Source of the DNA: Gongronella butleri
Taxonomy: Eukaryota; Mucoromycota; Mucoromycetes; Mucorales; Cunninghamellaceae
Length of the DNA: 64,000 nucleotides
NCBI GenBank assembly: GCA_025201375.1
Contig: JAIWZP010000078.1
Span: 48,630 to 112,629 of the forward strand
Reading direction: 5' to 3'
In this document: positions 30,173 through 43,325 of the stretch, in pieces
Layout: each line of letters starts with the position of its first letter
Position numbering within the stretch: the first letter of the stretch is position 1
The notes under the pieces: generated by a model
Database searches by the model: none
What the model saw: the letters and a program-made list of their open reading frames with translations, nothing else
Told to the model about the DNA's origin: nothing
Made by a program: the position numbers and the translations under genes

Positions 30173-31496
30173 CTTTTTTCAAAAAAAGAAACGGGAAAGA
30201 GTATGAGAGAACAGTCGAGAGAGGGGTTGGAAAAGAGAAAAGCGCAACTTTTTATGTCAAAATGAGCGGAGGAAAGCGGCATTTTACCATTTCTGGGGTA
30301 CAAATGGATGAGGTGTTGCGGCTCGTCCTGACAGAGTTGCAACGATATTCGCTTTTCTTCAAATCCGTCGTCCTTGTCACTTTTTGCGCCACGTACATCG
30401 GCATCCTTGAATTTTCACTGCCCAACAGCCCTGGAATAGATGGTCATTACATACTGTAGGTCGGTCGCTCGCCTTGGATGAATTGCCGCTAAAGGCGATC
30501 GCACCAAAGACCGTCAAGCCGAATCGATGACCCATTTTTTTACGTAAAAGAATGCGGAGTTTTGCTTTGTTTTCCACCTCCTTCATGCTGCTTCCATTGT
30601 CCATATGTCCGTGAGAAACACCCAGTCGCCTGGTTCATATGTGACAACGACAAGGATCGGATCATGGTGACTGGCTGATGCATTTTGTCCATTTTGAAGG
30701 GTTGCTCAAGGTAGATGCTCCAGAATTCTATCATAGTCGCCACTTGCTGCGGCAAAAAAATAATAATAATTGGCGGTCGATCAAGTTTCTGCACCTGTCA
30801 AGATCGGCCTCATTTCTTCCAAACAAAATGGCTTATTTTACCATCTCTCTCTTTGCCACACTTATGGACAAGGCTTTTATTCTTTTTCAGAAGCACTGCC
30901 TTGCTTGACGCATTTCAATGCGTCCATGTTCGCCACTACAGTATGCGACGTCCACACGAGGCGCATCAAAGAAAAAACACACGAATCTTGGATTTCGAAA
31001 AAAAAGAGAAGGACTTAATAAATAAAAGATATCATATCTGCAATACTGTATTGTACCGGTATATCATATCATATGATACTGTAAAATGGAGAAAGCAGCA
31101 TGGATCGTCGCGTCCTTTACGTTGCAAAAGAAAATTGCGATTTACTGTAGCATTAATTAAAGGTTTAATCGAATTTTGCTAGCATGCGTGCAAATGGCGT
31201 TCATCGAGCGAGCCAGCAATCAAAAAAGGATGTCCGTGTGTGTCTCTTTCGCATGGTGTGTCAGTTTCAATATCATACGTAGGATCCACGAAATACGTAT
31301 TTCGAGCCAGTGCTGAATTTGTAAAAGTTATGATACAATAACATTCTGGATTCATCTGCGCAATCATCCGGTTGACTTTTGGTTAGAAAGACGCGCTATG
31401 ATCAAATAGCATATCATATTGAGAGGCGAATGCAAAACAAATGTTCTATTTTATGCTAAAAGGGGCACGGGATTTGGACTTTCTCGTTTTTAAAAT
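30173..31496. other. Intergenic with a TATCATA-rich patch
   Basis: About 1.3 kb without a gene. At 31020-31085 there is a cluster of overlapping TATCATA/TATGATA and TACTGTA words (GATATCATATC, ATATCATATCATATGAT), partly palindromic. The rest is AT-rich and unremarkable. Confidence 0.5.
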
Positions 31497-33205
31497 TTAC
31501 AATGAAGGGGATGTCATGGAAGGGGTGTCTTGTGCCTCTGTGATGTTGGCGGTGTGCCAAGTATACGAGCCAGGGACCTGCCAGAGCCGTAGGGAGTTGT
31601 CGATTGGCGGCTGCTCCTTTTCTAATTCGTCGTCGCTGTCTCTGTCAGTGTCGTACGCGTCGGCATCCTTGAATTTACGCTGCCCCGAGCTGGTGGCCAC
31701 CACGGACGGAAATGCCGGATTAAATGCTGCAGAGGAAATTGCATCTGGAAACCCGACAAAGCATGTCAATGGCTCATTGTAAACACAAAACAAGCCCCTT
31801 CCCCCCCCCACCTTTTTTTTTTTTTTTTTACCTTGATGCAATGGCATGGCGGCGACCAACCTTGGCTTTGTCTCCGTGTCTTGGTCTTCGAGTGTCGTCA
31901 GGTCATACACTCGCAATTGTCCGATCTGTCACACCAGAGACCATGTGAGCAATGCGTGGTCAATTCGTTTTTTTTTTTTCGTTTTCATTGTTTTTACCTG
32001 ATCACCGGTGATCAACAGGTGACCTGTGGGGTCGAGATCAAAGGTAAGGCGCTGGTTGGTTTTGCCTGGGCGGTCGAGTTCGTACAAAAGGTTGCCTGAC
32101 TGGCGAACGTCCCAGCATTGGATGACATTTGCCTGGCGCGACGCGCAAAAGAGCTGTGTGCCGTCGCGCGAGAAGGCCACCTGTGTGACGCCGCTGCCCT
32201 TGTCGATAGTATACTTTGCGCACATCTCGTGATTTCGCTCGTCAAATAGACCAATGGCCTGGCTGTACGACCCGGCAGCGTAGAGGCCGCTCTTGTCGGG
32301 ATTAAAGTCGATGCATGACACCAGGCCCTTGAGCCCGCGCCGGCTCTTGCGGTTTGGTGTCGTGGGGTATTTTGAAGAAGCCGTGCTGCTCGACGCGTGG
32401 AGGTCAAACACTTCAATCATGTTTTCATAGCCGCAATAGATGCTATCCCAAAAAACAAACGAAGAAGCGCGTCAGTGGCGGTGATTGCGTCTCATCCAAA
32501 GCCCTACCTTGAGCCATCTTGATTGAACGTGACGACATTGGGTCCAATGAACCTCTCCTGATGATCAATGACACCGTATGATGCGCGCAGCTACTCGTAA
32601 AAGCAAAAAAAAAAAAAAATGCGTAAGATTTTCAGGAAGATTTCAGGAATTTACAAGAACAGACCCCACGTGGGGGCCATGACTTACGTTGCCTGTCATT
32701 GCATCCCATAGCTGGACGGGGTGGTCGCGTACTGAGGTGAGAAAGCAGCATGTGGACGTGTCTTGCACCGTCATGCCCGGGTACCAGGCAATGTCACACA
32801 CGGACTCGGCGTAATCAATGCATTGGCTGGCGTGCAGCGTCGTTGTCGAGGCCGGGGACGAGTCTGGGTCCTCAAAGACGTGCTGAGGCCTGATCAAATG
32901 TAAAAATAAAAAATAAAAAAATAAAAAATAAAACAAAAATAAGCCATATGACACGTGTGCAAGCCAATTCGTGCGCTTTACACTTCAAAGACGCGCACGA
33001 CGCGGTCTTCCGAGTTGGTGAGCAGGCAGGCGCCATCGGGTGACCACTTTGCCACCTTGAAAAAGTTGTTGGCGCGTGCGTTTGAGTCGTTAAATTGCGT
33101 ATCTGTGGACGCGGCAAGGACAGGCGGTGTGTCCCAAGCGTATTGGTAGGTGCAAAAAGCGGGTGCAGCGTCGGTAGGCAATATTGCCTTTTCGTCGTCG
33201 TGCAT
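31497..33205 (-). CDS. WRAP53: WRAP53/TCAB1-type WD40 protein
   Basis: Six exons (33205-32982, 32889-32688, 32590-32508, 32442-31998, 31925-31832, 31744-31497) encode 431 residues forming WD repeats. Landmarks: KVAKWSPDGACLLTNSEDR, VCDIAWYPGM ... STCCFLTSVRDHPVQLWDA, LRASYGVIDHQE, GLVSCIDFNPDKSGLYAAGS, and AFNPAFPSVVATSSGQRKF. The DIAWYP, TSxRDxPVQLWDAxTG and LRASY series is characteristic of WRAP53/TCAB1, which in animals delivers telomerase RNA and scaRNAs to Cajal bodies and is related to yeast Swt21. In fungi a role in telomerase or snRNP biogenesis is inferred. The gene is divergent from the Gln-rich protein gene across 391 bp. Confidence 0.92.
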
Positions 33206-33596
33206 AAAGAGCAAGGAAGAGGGAAAAAAAAACAAAAAAAGGAGCAAAAAGTCGGACCTGGCCCGATCCGGGCGCACTTTCCTCCAATGCCGCTTTTTTT
33301 TTTCCTATCGTTTTTTTTTTTTTTTTTTTTTGTCCTTGACGGCGCATGCATGCATGTGGACGAAACAAATCAGGTCAAGTGACGCATTGGTATGTGCCTC
33401 GAGTCATGGTGATGAAAAAAAAAACCGGATGATGGTGCTGTGAAAGGGCATTGGGGCAATTGTCACATGCAGATGGAGCCTGATTGGCTGCTCCGTCACG
33501 CCCTTGGCCCCCTCCCTTTTTTGCTTAAAGGGCCGCACCTTTTTTTTTTTTTTTTTGGTCTTTCTTCTTCTTCCTCTTTCTCGTTTTTCTTTTGCC
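33206..33596. promoter_or_regulatory. Divergent promoter region WRAP53 / Gln-rich protein
   Basis: 391 bp between two divergent start codons, with T-runs at 33311-33331 and 33541-33556. It also contains CCAAT-type context (GATTGGC near 33482). No experimentally known site is claimed. Confidence 0.4.
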
Positions 33597-34373
33597 ATGA
33601 TCACGGCTCGGTACGATCCGCCTCTTTTTCCGCGTGAGCGCACACCTTCGCCTCGTTTGCAGCCGTCACGATCGCTCGAGCGGCGGCGCAATAAGAAGCA
33701 ACCTGATGAGTTTGACCGGTTTATGGAGCTTGCACAGGCGGCACTAGATGAAGCGACCAAGGAGGAAGATGCCAAGGGCGTGCTGCAGGAGCTGATGGAG
33801 CGGCTCATTGCGCGCTCTGGCGCTCCTTTGATGGCTGGCGTCATTGCTGAGCAGCTGCGAAGCCAAGAAGTCATAGAACAGCTGGCGGAACGCTCATTTG
33901 ATCGTCGACGACTCCGTTGCCATAGCAACCAGGCACCGAGGCAATTCCATTCACCGTCCCACCAACCCCCACAGAGTCAGCAGCAGCATCAGCAGCAGCA
34001 GCAGCAGCACCAACAACAGTCATTGCACCATCAAAATCAGCCTCATTTGCCCCAGCAGCGCTTGCAACAACGGCCAAAACCTTCTTTTTCTTCATCATCA
34101 CCGTCCATCTCGTCGTCCGTCGCCTCAATTCCTCCCCCCGCCACCCAATTGCAGCATCATGACATCGACCTCCAAAAGCACAATGACCTCGTTGCCCACG
34201 ATCAATTCACCATGTCTCCTCAGCAACTTCACACACACCATGACGATCCCGACCGGCTCTTACTGATATCTGAATACATGTGGCGCGTCTTTCGCCTGCT
34301 CCTGCTCGCGTCCCTCGTCGCTCTCATGTACCATTATGTATGCACTTACCCTCAAGTCATGCTTTTGATTTGA
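33597..34373 (+). CDS. Gln/His/Ser-rich tail-anchored membrane protein, unknown
   Basis: One exon, 258 residues from the ATG at 33597. The first 100 residues are charged and helical (DEFDRFMELAQAALDEATKE, LMERLIARSGAPLMAG). Residues about 115-160 are almost pure Gln/His/Pro, followed by a Ser-rich patch. The last 30 residues form one hydrophobic helix (MWRVFRLLLLASLVALMY) with a short lumenal end, so a tail-anchored protein of ER, peroxisome or mitochondrial outer membrane is likely (inference). I recognise no family. A frame open further upstream was not used, because the sequence before 33597 is a polypyrimidine promoter. Confidence 0.6.
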   Translation: MITARYDPPLFPRERTPSPRLQPSRSLERRRNKKQPDEFDRFMELAQAALDEATKEEDAKGVLQELMERLIARSGAPLMAGVIAEQLRSQEVIEQLAERSFDRRRLRCHSNQAPRQFHSPSHQPPQSQQQHQQQQQQHQQQSLHHQNQPHLPQQRLQQRPKPSFSSSSPSISSSVASIPPPATQLQHHDIDLQKHNDLVAHDQFTMSPQQLHTHHDDPDRLLLISEYMWRVFRLLLLASLVALMYHYVCTYPQVMLLI

Positions 34374-34698
34374 TCCCCCTTTTGTTTTATATATATATCT
34401 CTTGCTTTTATACATATTTACGATACACGTTCCCTTTGGATTCTCATGATGATGACCATGGCACCCCTTGCCTCTTTCCTAATTTGGCCCGTATCTCCAC
34501 ATCTTTGCCAAACCTTCTTTTTTATTGCACGCTGCATGCCATGGCCATCATCATTCTTGCAAAAAAAAAAATGTATATTCCCCCTCCTTTGTCCTTGTGA
34601 ATTGATCCCCCTCGCGTCCCCTTGAATAAAAAGAAAGACCACTGTCTCTTTGTTGCAATTGTCGCGTTTGGCATGGTGCGGTGCGCTTTCCCCGTTCC

Positions 34699-34734
<36 letters not shown>

Positions 34735-35087
34735 GCCATTGGGCTGATCAATTGCGATCTGGTGCTTTTCTTTGTGTGACGCGCCGCCCGAACCTTCTTT
34801 TCTGTCCATTTTTTTTTTCAAACTGGTCAGCAATTCCCTAGATGGGCGACGAGAGGGCGGACTGGTCGCCGGTCAAAGAAAAGCGGACGGACGATCGCCA
34901 GAGTTTTCCCGGCCACTGGGTATGGTGTTTCAGCTTTTTCGCAGGGCATTACAATTCTTGCCTTTTCTGGGATCACAATGCTTCAAAGGCCTTCATTCTT
35001 TGATTTTTTTTCCTGCTGCTTCTTCTCTTTTTCTTTATCTTTGTGGCCTTTTTCCCGTTTTTCCTCAAACACACGACCCGCTCCGCC
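34374..35087. other. Intergenic, homopolymer-rich
   Basis: About 700 bp with a TA-repeat at 34390-34399, an AATAAA near 34625 and a long C9/T24 block at 34700-34734. No gene seen. Confidence 0.45.
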
Positions 35088-37338
35088 ATGAAAGATACAG
35101 AAGTTCAAGAGGGCTCAATGCCTTCAGAAGTGGTCGTAGGTGACAGCGAGTCCGAGCGCCTTCTAGGGGATCTGCCAAGCGAAACAGCCAAGACTAGAGT
35201 CAGTCCATGGTATATCATTGCGCCTTTGTTCTTCCTGACGATTGGCATGGGGTAAGTGGCGTCTGGATCGCGTGGCGCATCTCTTCAGCACTTCTCATCG
35301 CATCAATGCGTCCCCTTTTAGAGCATTGCTTGCTCCATTAGTGCAATTTTACACCGAAATCTTTTGCGACATGTAAGTGTTCACGCGTTTCCAAGTGGAA
35401 CCTGGTCCCATGGCAATCCTGCATGGTCTTATCTTTTTTTTTTCTCACTTTTTTTTTATTTTTATTTTTTCAGCTACTATCGGCGCCACGATGGTGAAGG
35501 CACGTCTGTTTTGCGTCTGTTCGTCGATGGCGAGGCATCGCTACCTGATATCCAAGATTGCGCCATCCCAGACGTTCAGATGATCGTCTCACGAGTGCAA
35601 GCGATTGTCATGTTCCTCACCTCCGGCTCGTGTAAGTTCCTTGGTCGCTTTTCAAACGCGTCAATCGCGCCCAAACATGGCTAATTCCATGTTTTTTACG
35701 TTTTCTCTCTCTCTCCTTTCTGCAGCCCTCTTGCTTGCTTCGTTTTACGGATCGTTGTCTGATCGCCGTGGCCGTCGCTTCGTCTTCCAGATGTTTGCCC
35801 TTGGCGGCGTGCTGCAGATGCTGTGCTTTATCGGCATTTCCGTCTATCAAGGCGAATTGGCCGCGTCGCTGTTCATCTTGGCGCCTCTGGTGCGTGGCTT
35901 TTTGGTGGGCGACTCGGTCGTGCTCGCCGCCATCCAAGCATACATCTCGGACTGCACCACGCACGAAAAAAGGTACAATTCTTGTTCAATGCCTTGAAAT
36001 CAGGCGCGTTTATCACCTCTTTTTTTTTTTTTTGGGCAGAACAATTGCTTTTGGCCGAATGATGGCGTCAATTTTTCTCGGCATCTGTGTCGGTAAGAGA
36101 AAAAAAAAAGCCAAGACAAAAAAGGGTTGGCATTTTTGCCTCACTGCTTAATTCGAACTTTTTTTTTTTTTTTTTTTTGTAGGCCCCATCATTGCTGGCG
36201 TTCTGATCAAGGTAAGGCAATGCGTTTCAGCCCCTTGTTATTGTTGTCATCTATCAAACCTATGCCTCCCTATTGCCCCCCGCATTAATTTTGTTCCCAC
36301 ACGCGACAAAACAAATGTTCACACCCATGCCATGATGGGCATTGGCCCTCCCCCTTTCACTTTTTGTGGCACCCGCGCGCCTTGGATTTGCTTTAGCTGA
36401 CATGATTGTTGTTTTTTTTCGATAGGAAACGGGCTCTGTGGTGTCCATTTTTTACCTGGTTTTGGTGATTATGGCAGGTTTCTTCTTGTATGTGACGTTT
36501 GTGATGCCGGAATCGCTTGATCAAGAGACAATGATGCGTGCGCGTCGCGACTCTCAACTGCTGATGAGCAACAAGTGGCAGAAATTGAACATTTTTGCGG
36601 CGATTTCTGTAATTTTCACGACGCGGCCGCAGCACATGAGCCGGTGGGCGGTGCCTTTGTTGGCCACTGTGCACTTTTTGGTGGCGATGCTTATGCAGCC
36701 GCCCACGCTGCTGTATGCGATGCTCGAGTTCCATTGGACGGCCGTCGAGGGTGGCTACTTGTTGAGCGTCAGCGCGTTTATGCGTCTGCTCATTGTCGTG
36801 ATCATCTTGCCATACGCATTTGCCTATCTAAAGCGCCGCCACAGCGCCCTTGCCGGTCAAACAACCACACGCATCCGCGTCGATCTGTTCCTCATTCGCC
36901 TTGGCATGCTCGTCGAGGGCATCACCTTTGTCTTAGCCGCGCTCGCCACCTCCTCCACGGGATTCAGCATTGCCCTCATCTTCCAAAGCATTGGCATCCT
37001 TTCGCAGCCGTCCCTGCGCTCGCTCTACACCTCCCTTGTTCCCCCCTCTCAAGTGGGTGCATTGCTCGGCGCTCAGGCCGTCCTTGATTCCATTGCGCGT
37101 AAGTACAACTTTCATTTTTCCTCTTTTTTTCTATTTTTTTTTTTTTTGTGCCTCTCTCACCTCTTTTTTTCTAGTCATGATCAGCCAGACTGGCCTCAAT
37201 TTCATTTACAGCGTATCTGTCAAGACAATGCCCAGCTTGATCCTTTACGTGTGCGCCCTGGTGGCCTTTCTCGCCTGTTTGGCGTCGTGTCTTGTCCACC
37301 CTGTAGATACCTCGGCCACCGCCTATTCCCCCCTGTAA
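35088..37338 (+). CDS. MFS transporter (TetA/HIAT1/SLC46-like)
   Basis: Eight exons (35088-35251, 35322-35372, 35474-35631, 35726-35972, 36040-36092, 36183-36211, 36426-37098, 37175-37338) encode 512 residues with about 12 helices. A long extracytoplasmic loop follows helix 1 (FYTEIFCDIYYRRHDGEGTS). Loop 2-3 has the MFS motif GSLSDRRGRRFVFQ, and helix 5 has FGRMMASIFLGICVGPIIAG. This pattern fits the branch with bacterial tetracycline exporters and animal HIAT1/SLC46 carriers, i.e. a proton-coupled transporter of small organic molecules. The N-terminus is acidic with an ERLLGDL dileucine-type motif, which could direct it to the vacuole (inference). Exon 6 is only 29 nt. Confidence 0.88.
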
Positions 37339-37598
37339 CATCCTCCCCCCCTTTTATTGTTTCCAATATTATTTATCATTTTTACAAAGACATGACAAAT
37401 GAATCAGAAAGATGAAAAAAAGAAAGGCAATGCCAAGTATTGTTGTTTTTTTTCACAAAACAGCGATTGAAGTTTCCTTTTTCCAATTGAACCCCGAGCG
37501 TCTATGGGGACCTCATGACGCTGGGGTGTGCCGTGTGCGCAGCGGGGCAACGAAGGAGGCCAAAAAAAGGGGGGAGGGGCACGGGAGCGGAGTTGCAA

Positions 37599-37635
<37 letters not shown>

Positions 37636-37684
37636 GTCTGTTATGCGAAAAATGTTTAGTTTATTCAAAGACAAGAGAAAGAGA
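37339..37684. other. Convergent 3' region with T29 run
   Basis: 346 bp between convergent genes. It contains a run of 29 T at 37601-37629 and no recognisable gene. Confidence 0.45.
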
Positions 37685-38089
37685 CTAGCTCTTTTTTTTC
37701 TTTTTCTTGGACCCTTGTCTAAGAGGTTCTATGGACGTTGATGACGACGCGTATTGGCTCGTCAGGGAATCAATGGCATTTTCTAATTTGGACACGTTGC
37801 GGATCAGCTGGCGCACCTGCACACACAGATCGTCGTGCGCAATGGTCAATTCCGAGTGCACCTGCTCGAGCTGATCCTCTGTTGTCATCGGATACGCGTA
37901 AAAGAACGTCTGTAGCGACTTGACGTAGGCATCCAGCGACGCGCAGTCGGATTTGAGGTACGAGAGATCCGTCTCAAGCTGCTCCAGCTGCTCACGGATG
38001 GCCGCGTCTGGCTGGGTGGACGACGACGCCATGGAAAAGGATCGGATGTGTGTGCTGCTGACGGCATCTTGGTTATCATGGGAGTTCAT
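37685..38089 (-). CDS. Short coiled-coil protein, unknown
   Basis: One exon. From the ATG at 38089 it gives 134 residues; a second ATG 19 codons later (MASSSTQPDAA) could be the real start. The middle is a predicted coiled coil with heptad-like leucines (REQLEQLETDLSYLKSDCAS, LCVQVRQLIRNVSKLENAID), and the end is a basic KKKKKKS tail. The size and two helical hairpins resemble small kinetochore or tethering subunits, but I cannot name one. The gene is convergent with the MFS gene. Part of the evidence is only that the frame is long and well formed. Confidence 0.55.
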   Translation of the reverse strand: MNSHDNQDAVSSTHIRSFSMASSSTQPDAAIREQLEQLETDLSYLKSDCASLDAYVKSLQTFFYAYPMTTEDQLEQVHSELTIAHDDLCVQVRQLIRNVSKLENAIDSLTSQYASSSTSIEPLRQGSKKKKKKS

Positions 38090-41000
38090 GAACGTGTGGA
38101 AGGCATAAAGATTGTAAAAATGACAAAAAAAAACTAGGATAAATAAAAAAGGGACAAAGAAAACAGGGTGTTGGAAAAGAAAAAGGAAACAAAAAAGAGA
38201 GAACCAGCGAGGCAGTCTTGATCGATCGAACCTGCTTTTAAAAGAGGGCCCAATTGACCGATTATCGTGTGCGTAAGAAGGTTTACGCGGGTGTGCGTTG
38301 ACTTTTTGCCAGAAAAGATGACCAGTCCATGATTTCTCTTTGACAACCACCAGGGCAAGGCGGATGCAACTCTAGATGGAAAAAAAAATATATTTTTTCG
38401 GATTCGCGGCTCCGAGATGGGGGGAGACGTCGAGTCACCCCCCCCCCCCGAAAGGACGCTATGAAGCCAAGGTTCGCCCGGGGGGGGAGCGACAAAAGAG
38501 CCAAAAAAAAATCAGGGCAGGACAGCGTGTCAAAAAAGGTGAAAGGCTCACATTCGTCCATTTGGTCATGAAAAGGGGGGCGTGGCATACATGGCTCATA
38601 TGCATTGATTGCTTATCCTTTTAACATCTTAGCTTGGCATTCTGTTTGGCCTTGCATGGGGTGTGGCTGGCCAATGTTGTCCTTTTTGCTTCAATGGCCC
38701 TTTTTTTTCCTCGCACTTCTAGTGATTTCTTCCCACTCCCCCCATCTCACGTTACGTAAACTTTCTATTTGGCTGACACATTGGTGAAGAAATTTGCGAG
38801 ACGGGAAATAGACAAAGCGGACGGGTTGCACGATAGGCACGCGCTGTTGAAATCCCCATTTTTGGGACCCTCTCAATGTGAACATCCCAATTTGGCGACG
38901 TTGTTTGATCGAAAACAAAATAGGCATTTTGTGAACAATGAAAACAAGGTTCGTTGCCCTTTTCGCTTGGCGGAAGAGCTAGGCTTAAAACGTCATTGTC
39001 GTGCAACACTCCCACCTTTTGTTGCCATATGCAAGACAAAAAAAAAAAAAAGACGGGCCTCGCCGCGTATGCTGTCCAATTCTTGCTCTTTTTGATCCCC
39101 CCTGACGGCCATTTTGTCGGCCATCCACGCTTTTCCAATTCCCGTTGCAGCACCATTTGCTGTCGGCGCGTCTTTCTTTCATTTCCGTGACGTTGCACTG
39201 GAGAGTTAAATTTTGCCCCTGCATGATCCGCCCCCCTCTCTCCTCCGCATGCGGAATGTCGGTCTACTGTCTTCATTAGACGCTCTTTTTTCTGTATAGA
39301 TCAATTCATTTCCAGCAACGTCGATCATGCGTGGTTTTCGCCTGAATCAAAGCGTCGAAATAGAAGCGGACTCCATTCCTTGTTCCCAGGACTCGTTGGA
39401 AATGACGTGCTCATGGAAACAATAAAGAAAAAAAGAGGCACTTCTCCCCCCCCCCCCAATCCGAGTTTCAGGACCCGGTGGCGCCGCTTTGTCCAGCAAA
39501 CAGGCGGAAGGAGATTGAGACATTTCGGCTCCTCCTAAAAAGGCAAGATACTGGTTGCACCAGGTTTCAGCCATTTTGACATTTGATCTACACCCCCTCA
39601 AGAGCCGATGGACTCGGATCGATGCGCGCCACGCATTTATTTTTTTTTTTTTTGGTTTAAAAACGCCATCATGCAGGTAAATTTTATGCAAGATAAAGCT
39701 TGTTCTCAAAGACACGCGCACGATGCGCGCGCCGCTTTGATTCGCGTTGAATGTCGATCAATGGCTCGTTCCTGGCCCTTTTTCACTCCACCTCCGAATC
39801 GCCACCCTCTTTTTTTTTTTTTTTTTTGCCTCCTTGGTTGCACGCACGCCGAGCACGTTTGCCCCTCATGGGAAGACGCGGGAACTTAACTGGCTATCGC
39901 CGGGCTCTTGCCATAATTCGCGTGGGAGTCCGCTTACATCACCATCACAAACACAATGAAACATTGAAAAGATCGGTTCGCAGCCGCCACTATAGCCAAA
40001 AAAAAAAAAAAAACCAGTGTCTGGCCAAGCATGGCTAATTCCACGTCTGGGTGGGGGCAAAAAGCACAAGCCATTGATGTAACCAAGGAGTGCCAAGTAC
40101 GAAGCACGAGCGTCTCGTCGCCAATTTTGTACTTTTACACGTTTTGCTCGCATTGCACGCTTTGTTTCATCATGACGACATGCGTTACTTTCTCTTGGAC
40201 CCTGTCTCTAGAACCAATTAGCTCCTTTGTTTTCCGCTATCATAGGCCAAGCGCTACATTGGGTTTCAATGAAGGCAATTAAGCATATGATCTGTTTTTG
40301 CCGTTTATTACAACGTCAGAACCCTTTTTTTTTATGATTAAACTTTTCAGAACCAAGATCAAGCCCATGGTACCATTGGAGGCAAATACGGCACTCTTTT
40401 TGCGTGCACTTTTTGCGCGCAAATCAGCGAGCAGCAACTTTAATCTCGTCGGCGCAATCGAGCTTCTTTGTTCATTCTCCTCTTGTTGCTGTTGATCTGT
40501 TTAGCCATTGACAAAGAAGCATTCCAATCGGACCTGCTTACCAGTCGCTTGATTTCCCCCAAATGGCAATCCCAGCGAATGGTGCCGCTTTCCAGTCAAC
40601 TTGGGATTTTATCGTCCGTGCGCCCTCTTCTTACTTAATCGGCTAGACCCTGACGGACACAATGAAGAGGAGCAAACAAGAAAGAGAAAGAAAGAAAAAA
40701 GAAGGCAAGGATGCCAAGACCAAACGCTCGCTCGACGCCGATGATACCAAATTTTGACGCGCCACATGTTGTTGTTTTCTCTGGTAAGATTTGATTCCCC
40801 CATCCTAAGCCTTGGTAGCACGCTCGTCGTTTGTCGAGATTTTGGGCAATCGGCCATGTCGATCAATTCACATGGCATTGTACGCACCAGACATGTTTTA
40901 TTCTTCTTTTTTTCTTTGATTATGCCGTGGAAACGCTCTTTGGTGCCACTTCAAATCACGGCGCGGCCCGATTGTACCGAATCATTAAATCTCACGTACG

Positions 41001-41899
41001 CGCTTCGGACCAGCGGAAAAAAATTAATGCGCCCCACTTGATTTGCACTGGCTGCACGGCCCATTCATCGTCTTTTGGAAAAGGCCTTGCTTTTTTTCTT
41101 GGCCACAGCAATTTTCTTTTGATTAGTGAGATTTAAAATCACATTTTTATTATCAAGACGCTTTCAATTGGAGGGGTGGGACTGACAAAAAAACAATCTC
41201 TAGCATGGGAATGACCGAGATAGACAAAAAACATTATAATATATGGACACATCTCCTGTGCGATTATGCTATCTGCTGACGCAAAACAAACGATTCAGCT
41301 AAACCGACCGAGCGGCACACGGCACAATTGGGACGAGTTACGGCTTTTGTAAGCAACTGATCCATTGCACAAGATCATCACGAATTTAGCACGTTCCAAA
41401 GTCCAGTCCGATCCGCAGGTAGGGGATCGTGGACGACATTTTGTGGCTTCAATGAGCCACTGGCAGCTGTGCTACTGTGGATTGAATCCATTTCACGACT
41501 CTGACGCGTGCAAGTCAAAAAAAAAACAAGGCAATTGGCAATCGCTATATATTTCAATCAATTGCATTTGTTAGTCAAACAGCACTTTTCTTTGGCTTTA
41601 TCATAGTGAAGAACGCGTGATTCATCGAAAGGTAGTTTGATTATCAATCTTGTGCTTTATTTTGAATTTTGACGCCAGAGCTTTGCCCTACAGTGCTCAA
41701 ACTTGTAAAATGAAAAGTGGCCGTTGTCATTCACGAAGCTTGCACGTGAAATAAATCAGCTACACTTGAAAAGAGCTGAAGCACTACATGCTTAAAAGGA
41801 ATCACGAGCAGAAAGAAACCCACTTTTCAATGATTTAAATTTTTGCGTACACTTTTTTCATACTGAGAGAAGAGCGCCACCAATGCAATCCTACAACAC
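38090..41899. other. Gene-poor interval, nothing recognised
   Basis: 3.8 kb with only short frames on both strands. It holds homopolymer runs (T16 near 39645, A15 near 40000), a C/G-rich patch at 38437-38490 and ordinary AT-rich sequence. No splice-consistent gene, tRNA or clear repeat could be supported. Confidence 0.5.
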
Positions 41900-43307
41900 G
41901 ACATCAATTTTTGCTTCTTGCTATCAAGCTCTAAACCCGTGTTAATGTTCATAATTACTACCATTTTTATAAAATCTTGTGAAATCCATTAAAACAAAAG
42001 AAATGCGCTGTCGTTCCAATAAGGATGGTAGAATCGCGATTAAAAGGAAGACCTGGCGACAGCAGCCATTGTGTGAACAAAGCTTGATTAGCCGGAATTG
42101 GGATTTGTGATTGCCATCATCGGTTTTGTGACAATACATGAAAATGGTGCATGCCGCGAAAACGGCCAGATCAATCTCTGGTTTTTTAATTTTTCCTTCA
42201 AAGAAAGACGCGGAAATAGCCAAGTGGCAAAGTTTGGCGATGATCGAATCAAGATTTTGCCGCGAAATGATTTTTACAAAAAAGCTCTACAGCCAAATTT
42301 TCAGCAATGTTGTGCTTCCCGACAAACCACATGGTTGACCGTTGGTTTTTTATTTTTTTCTAAAAAGAGAGGGGCAACATCCACTACCTGTGAAAGTTTC
42401 GTAGCGCTGCAATGAGTCATTGGTGACGAAATAATTTTTTTTTTCAAATTTAGAAAAAAAAAGGTGGATCTGGTCAAAATGCATCTGGAGGGTCCTCCGC
42501 TTTGAGAGGTCCAGGCCGGGACAGAAATCCAAATCCGTTTGGCAACCTACACACTGGGGACCTAAGAGTCATGTCATTAGATGCATTGACCCCCTCTTTA
42601 TAAACAAATCTGCAATAAAAATCGGGGGTTGATCAAGCCGTTTTCGAGAAACGAGCGATCAAGGCCAAATTTTAGAAATTGGAGTTGATTTATCGGTTTT
42701 GGTCGTACGGTGATGAAACTGGATTCATCCGACAGAGAATCGAATTCTGCATCTATGGTCACATCAGCACAATGTCCTTGGTCTTGTCCATTGCCGAGAA
42801 AAATGAAGCTGAAATGTTTGATTGAGCGTTGCAAGTGTAGAAAAGTTGTGCGTTGGCGTTTCCGGGCGGAGACAAAATAACGCTTTTGCGCGTCTCTTTC
42901 CATCTGTAAGGTTCTTTAAGCCTGTCGAATAGCAACTTGACGCGCAAGAGACAAAATTGTGAATTTATGGAGCATTGTCGATTTAGTCGTCAATGGCCAG
43001 ATTAACCCCCGGTTTTTACTCATGTTCTGAAAAGAGAGAGGCTGAAATGCCCATATGCCAAGGTTTTGTGAACCTGAGAGCAGTCGATGGTGCTTCATGT
43101 CGAATTCTAAAACGCACGATTTTCCACCGATTTTTCAAGGGGTACAGTCACAGATTTTTAATCAGTGAAAATTTGGACCTAGGAATGCTGCGACATTCAA
43201 CCACATGGTAGAATGTATCCATTTACCGATGAAAATATCATAAAACCATGAGCTCCATTGACTGGTTGTCGCGTAAAGTGCCATTTGCTATATATTTTCG
43301 CCACAAG

Positions 43308-43325
43308 GCTATCTCGACGAAAACT
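43308..43325 (+). repeat. Left target-site duplication (18 bp)
   Basis: GCTATCTCGACGAAAACT, identical to 44401-44418 on the far side of the inserted element. Confidence 0.92.

Noticed and set aside
33504..33596. Upstream extension of the Gln-rich protein
   Set aside because: The extra codons translate a polypyrimidine promoter tract (poly-Phe/Leu); the ATG at 33597 is the sensible start.
38215..38240. GGTTCGATCGATC on the minus strand, like a tRNA B box
   Set aside because: No A box or cloverleaf can be built around it.
38090..38350. Upstream extension of the coiled-coil protein frame
   Set aside because: The added sequence is Phe-rich translation of A/T runs with no similarity to the coiled-coil domain.
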